Assembly: GCF_040215725.1 (NCBI RefSeq)
Contig: NZ_CP157969.1
Span: 1,116,001-1,180,000, forward strand
Length of the DNA stretch: 64,000 nucleotides
Reading direction: 5' to 3'
Source: Rhizobium sp. ZPR4
Lineage (GTDB): Bacteria; Pseudomonadota; Alphaproteobacteria; Rhizobiales; Rhizobiaceae
Of this stretch, positions 62,252 to 64,000 are shown one piece after another. The first letter of the stretch is position 1, and the number at the start of each line of letters is the position of its first letter. A model generated the notes under the pieces. That model saw only the letters and a list, made by a program, of their open reading frames with translations, made no database searches and was not told where the DNA came from. Made by a program: the position numbers and the translations under genes.

Positions 62252-63568
62252 ATGCCAAAGATCTGCCTGATCGGTGCCGGCAGCACCGTCTTTGCCCAGA
62301 ATATTCTGGGTGACGTTCTCTCAAGTCGGAGCGGAAGCGACTATGTCATCAGCCTTTTCGACATCGATCCGGAGCGTTTGAAGACATCCGAGATCGTTGC
62401 GCGGCGCATCTGCGAGACGCTTCGGCTCGACAAGGTTCAGGTCGAGGCGACGCTTGATCGCCGGCAGGCGCTGCAAGGTTCGGATTTCGTCATTTTGATG
62501 ATGCAGGTCGGCGGCTACAAGCCTGCCACGGTGACCGATTTCGAGATCCCGAAACGGCATGGCCTCCGGCAGACCATTGCCGATACGCTCGGGATCGGCG
62601 GCATTTTCCGTGGGCTCCGCACCATCCCCGTTCTCGAAGCTATCTGCCGCGACATGGAGGAAGTCTGCCCCGACGCTTTGCTGATGCAATATGTCAACCC
62701 GATGGCGATCAATTGCTGGGCAATCAAGGAGATTGCCCCCAGCATCCGCACCGTGGGGCTTTGCCACAGCGTACAGCACACGGCCGCCCATCTTGCCGAT
62801 TGCCTCGGCGAGGATAGCGCCGATATCAACTATCTCTCGGCCGGCATCAACCATGTCGCCTTCTTCCTCAAATATGAAAAGCTGCGGGCCGATGGCAGCC
62901 GCGAGGATCTCTATCCGCGCCTGCGCGCCCTGGCCGAGGAAGGGCGCATTCCCTCTGACGATCGGGTCCGTTTCGACGTTTTGAAACGGCTCGGCCACTT
63001 CGTCACGGAATCGAGCGAGCATTTTTCGGAATATACATCCTGGTACATCAAGGAAGGCCGTAACGATCTGATCGAGCGGCTCAACATTCCACTCGATGAA
63101 TACATCCGCCGTTGCGAGGTCCAGATCGCCGAATGGCATGAACTGCGGCGCGACCTTGAAGGGGGCAAGCCGATCGATGTCTGCCGTAGCAACGAATATG
63201 CCGCCGGTATCATTCATGCCGCAGTCACCGGCCAACCGGCGCTCATCTATGGAAATGTCCCGAACGATGGGCTCATCCAGAATCTGCCTGACGAGTGCAT
63301 CGTCGAGGTGCCGTGCCATGTCGATCACAATGGCATTCAGCCGATCCGCATCGGACGGATACCCTCACAGCTCGCGGCCGTCATGCGGCTTAGCGTTTCC
63401 GTGCAGGAGCTGACGGTCGAGGCGGCGCTGACGAAGAAACGGGATCGCATCTATCAGGCTGCCCTGCTTGATCCTCATACGTCGGCGGAGCTGTCGCCCG
63501 ATCAGATCTGGAAGCTGGTGGATGACATGATCGAGCGGCACGGCAGTCTTCTGCCCGCTTATCATTAG
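62252..63568 (+). CDS. melA: GH4 alpha-galactosidase/alpha-glucosidase-type glycosidase
   Basis: A 438-residue family 4 glycosidase. The N-terminal NAD-binding motif KICLIGAGSTVFAQNILGDV leads. Metal-binding GLCHSVQHT (Cys and His) and INHVAFF follow, with the catalytic pattern of the NAD- and manganese-dependent hydrolases. It is most like MelA alpha-galactosidases, but alpha-glucosidase or glucuronidase activity in this family is also known. GGAG eight bases upstream of the ATG sets the start. No transporter gene is directly attached; the ABC system nearby may serve it. Confidence 0.88.
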   Translation: MPKICLIGAGSTVFAQNILGDVLSSRSGSDYVISLFDIDPERLKTSEIVARRICETLRLDKVQVEATLDRRQALQGSDFVILMMQVGGYKPATVTDFEIPKRHGLRQTIADTLGIGGIFRGLRTIPVLEAICRDMEEVCPDALLMQYVNPMAINCWAIKEIAPSIRTVGLCHSVQHTAAHLADCLGEDSADINYLSAGINHVAFFLKYEKLRADGSREDLYPRLRALAEEGRIPSDDRVRFDVLKRLGHFVTESSEHFSEYTSWYIKEGRNDLIERLNIPLDEYIRRCEVQIAEWHELRRDLEGGKPIDVCRSNEYAAGIIHAAVTGQPALIYGNVPNDGLIQNLPDECIVEVPCHVDHNGIQPIRIGRIPSQLAAVMRLSVSVQELTVEAALTKKRDRIYQAALLDPHTSAELSPDQIWKLVDDMIERHGSLLPAYH

Positions 63569-63606
63569 GCTCACCGCTTCCTGACTGACGGCAGTGCACG
63601 AGTGCG

Positions 63607-63626
63607 GCCTCTTCGAGAGAGGAGGC
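63607..63626 (+). terminator. Weak hairpin after melA
   Basis: GCCTCTT (63607-63613) can pair with AGGAGGC (63620-63626) with one G-U pair and a six-base loop, 38 bases after the stop. No U-run follows, so it is only a weak candidate. Confidence 0.3.
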
Positions 63627-63731
63627 TGTGCGCTCGCGTCCATGGTTCGATGCGATCATAAATTAGATCAAAAAACATCAGAATCATGATTGACATTGAT
63701 CTTATTGGATGGAAGTTTGAGCGAAATAGAA

Positions 63732-64000
63732 ATGATTGTGGAAGAGGGACTTTCGTTGAGCCAAGCCGGAGGAGTGAAAGTCGATCGTCTCGATGCTATT
63801 CGCAGCCATCTTTATGCGAACGGATTTTCGACCATCCAGGCGCTCGCGGACGCCATCGGCGCTTCCTTGGCAACGGTGCGCAGGGATTTGCAGGTCCTCG
63901 AACAAGAAGGCGCCATCGACCGCGTGCATGGCGGCGCCCGGATCGCCGAGGGCTCCTCGGTGGAGCTTGCCTTTCAGGAACGGGCCAAGCGGCATCTGTC
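63732..64000 (+). CDS. DeoR-family regulator, cut by the window end
   Basis: The first 89 codons of a DeoR/GlpR-type repressor. The helix-turn-helix is clear (TIQALADAIGASLATVRRDL), followed by the family continuation EQEGAIDRVHGGARIAEG. The effector domain lies outside the window. The ATG at 63732 has no clear ribosome site; a TTG at 63755 and a GTG at 63774 are possible. DeoR proteins sense phosphorylated sugars, which suits its place beside melA. Confidence 0.85.
   Translation, partial: MIVEEGLSLSQAGGVKVDRLDAIRSHLYANGFSTIQALADAIGASLATVRRDLQVLEQEGAIDRVHGGARIAEGSSVELAFQERAKRHL

Noticed and set aside
1..64000. CRISPR arrays, rRNA or tRNA genes, intact insertion sequences, prophage or plasmid replication genes
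   Set aside because: Looked for across all spacers; no repeat-spacer pattern, cloverleaf-like element, transposase, integrase or replication initiator was recognised by eye.

Overview
The window reads as a chromosomal or chromid segment of a Rhizobiaceae bacterium (Rhizobium/Agrobacterium type). The basis is high GC with alphaproteobacterial codon use, a Rhizobiales-type porin, a membrane urate hydroxylase PuuD with a cytochrome c tail inside a purine-degradation cluster, and many IclR/AraC/LacI-regulated sugar and organic-acid loci. Gene density is high and about 53 protein genes are supported. I see no rRNA, tRNA, CRISPR array or intact insertion sequence.

Layout. (1) 1-2.5 kb: the last 35 codons of an amino-acid-type ABC permease, an IclR regulator and two membrane proteins. 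(2) 2.7-12.6 kb: a polysaccharide island on the minus strand, noticeably AT-richer than the rest. It holds a GT39 membrane glycosyltransferase, a GT2-GtrA lipid-sugar synthase, a Wzt/Wzm-type ABC exporter, a giant protein with three GT4 modules, and an FkbM methyltransferase with a coiled coil. (3) 12.6-21.4 kb: a gene-poor kilobase, a porin, and an RND efflux pump divergent from a two-component system. (4) 21.4-34.2 kb: a mixed region with an NmrA-type reductase and AraC regulator, a ParE/RHH toxin-antitoxin pair, a DsbA-like protein, a fosmidomycin-type MFS pump with AraC regulator, a second MFS protein, an unusual secreted signal-peptidase-like protein, and a GGDEF-EAL protein paired with a small periplasmic sulfite-oxidase-fold protein.

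(5) 34.7-52.7 kb: the metabolic core. Guanine deaminase, xanthine dehydrogenase (xdhA, xdhB, xdhC), urate hydroxylase PuuD, HIU hydrolase and ureidoglycolate lyase carry purines towards glyoxylate. The adjacent gcl-hyi-glxR-glycerate kinase operon carries glyoxylate through tartronate semialdehyde and glycerate to 2-phosphoglycerate. A purine permease with a structured leader completes the set. OHCU decarboxylase (uraD), allantoinase (puuE) and an allantoate amidohydrolase are not in the window. A Phd/VapC toxin-antitoxin pair sits inside the cluster.

(6) 53-64 kb: a sugar catabolic region. A LacI-controlled operon (sugar isomerase-like protein, binding protein, two permeases, ATPase, GMC oxidoreductase) has two near-identical palindromic operators in its divergent promoter. 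It is followed by an AraC regulator divergent from a GH4 alpha-galactosidase, and by a DeoR regulator cut by the window end.

Points most worth a second look are the mutually exclusive RNA folds ahead of the NCS2 purine permease, the triple-GT4 protein, the GMC/isomerase/ABC operon (possible 3-keto-sugar chemistry), the secreted signal-peptidase-like protein, and the perfect palindromes in front of both toxin-antitoxin pairs.
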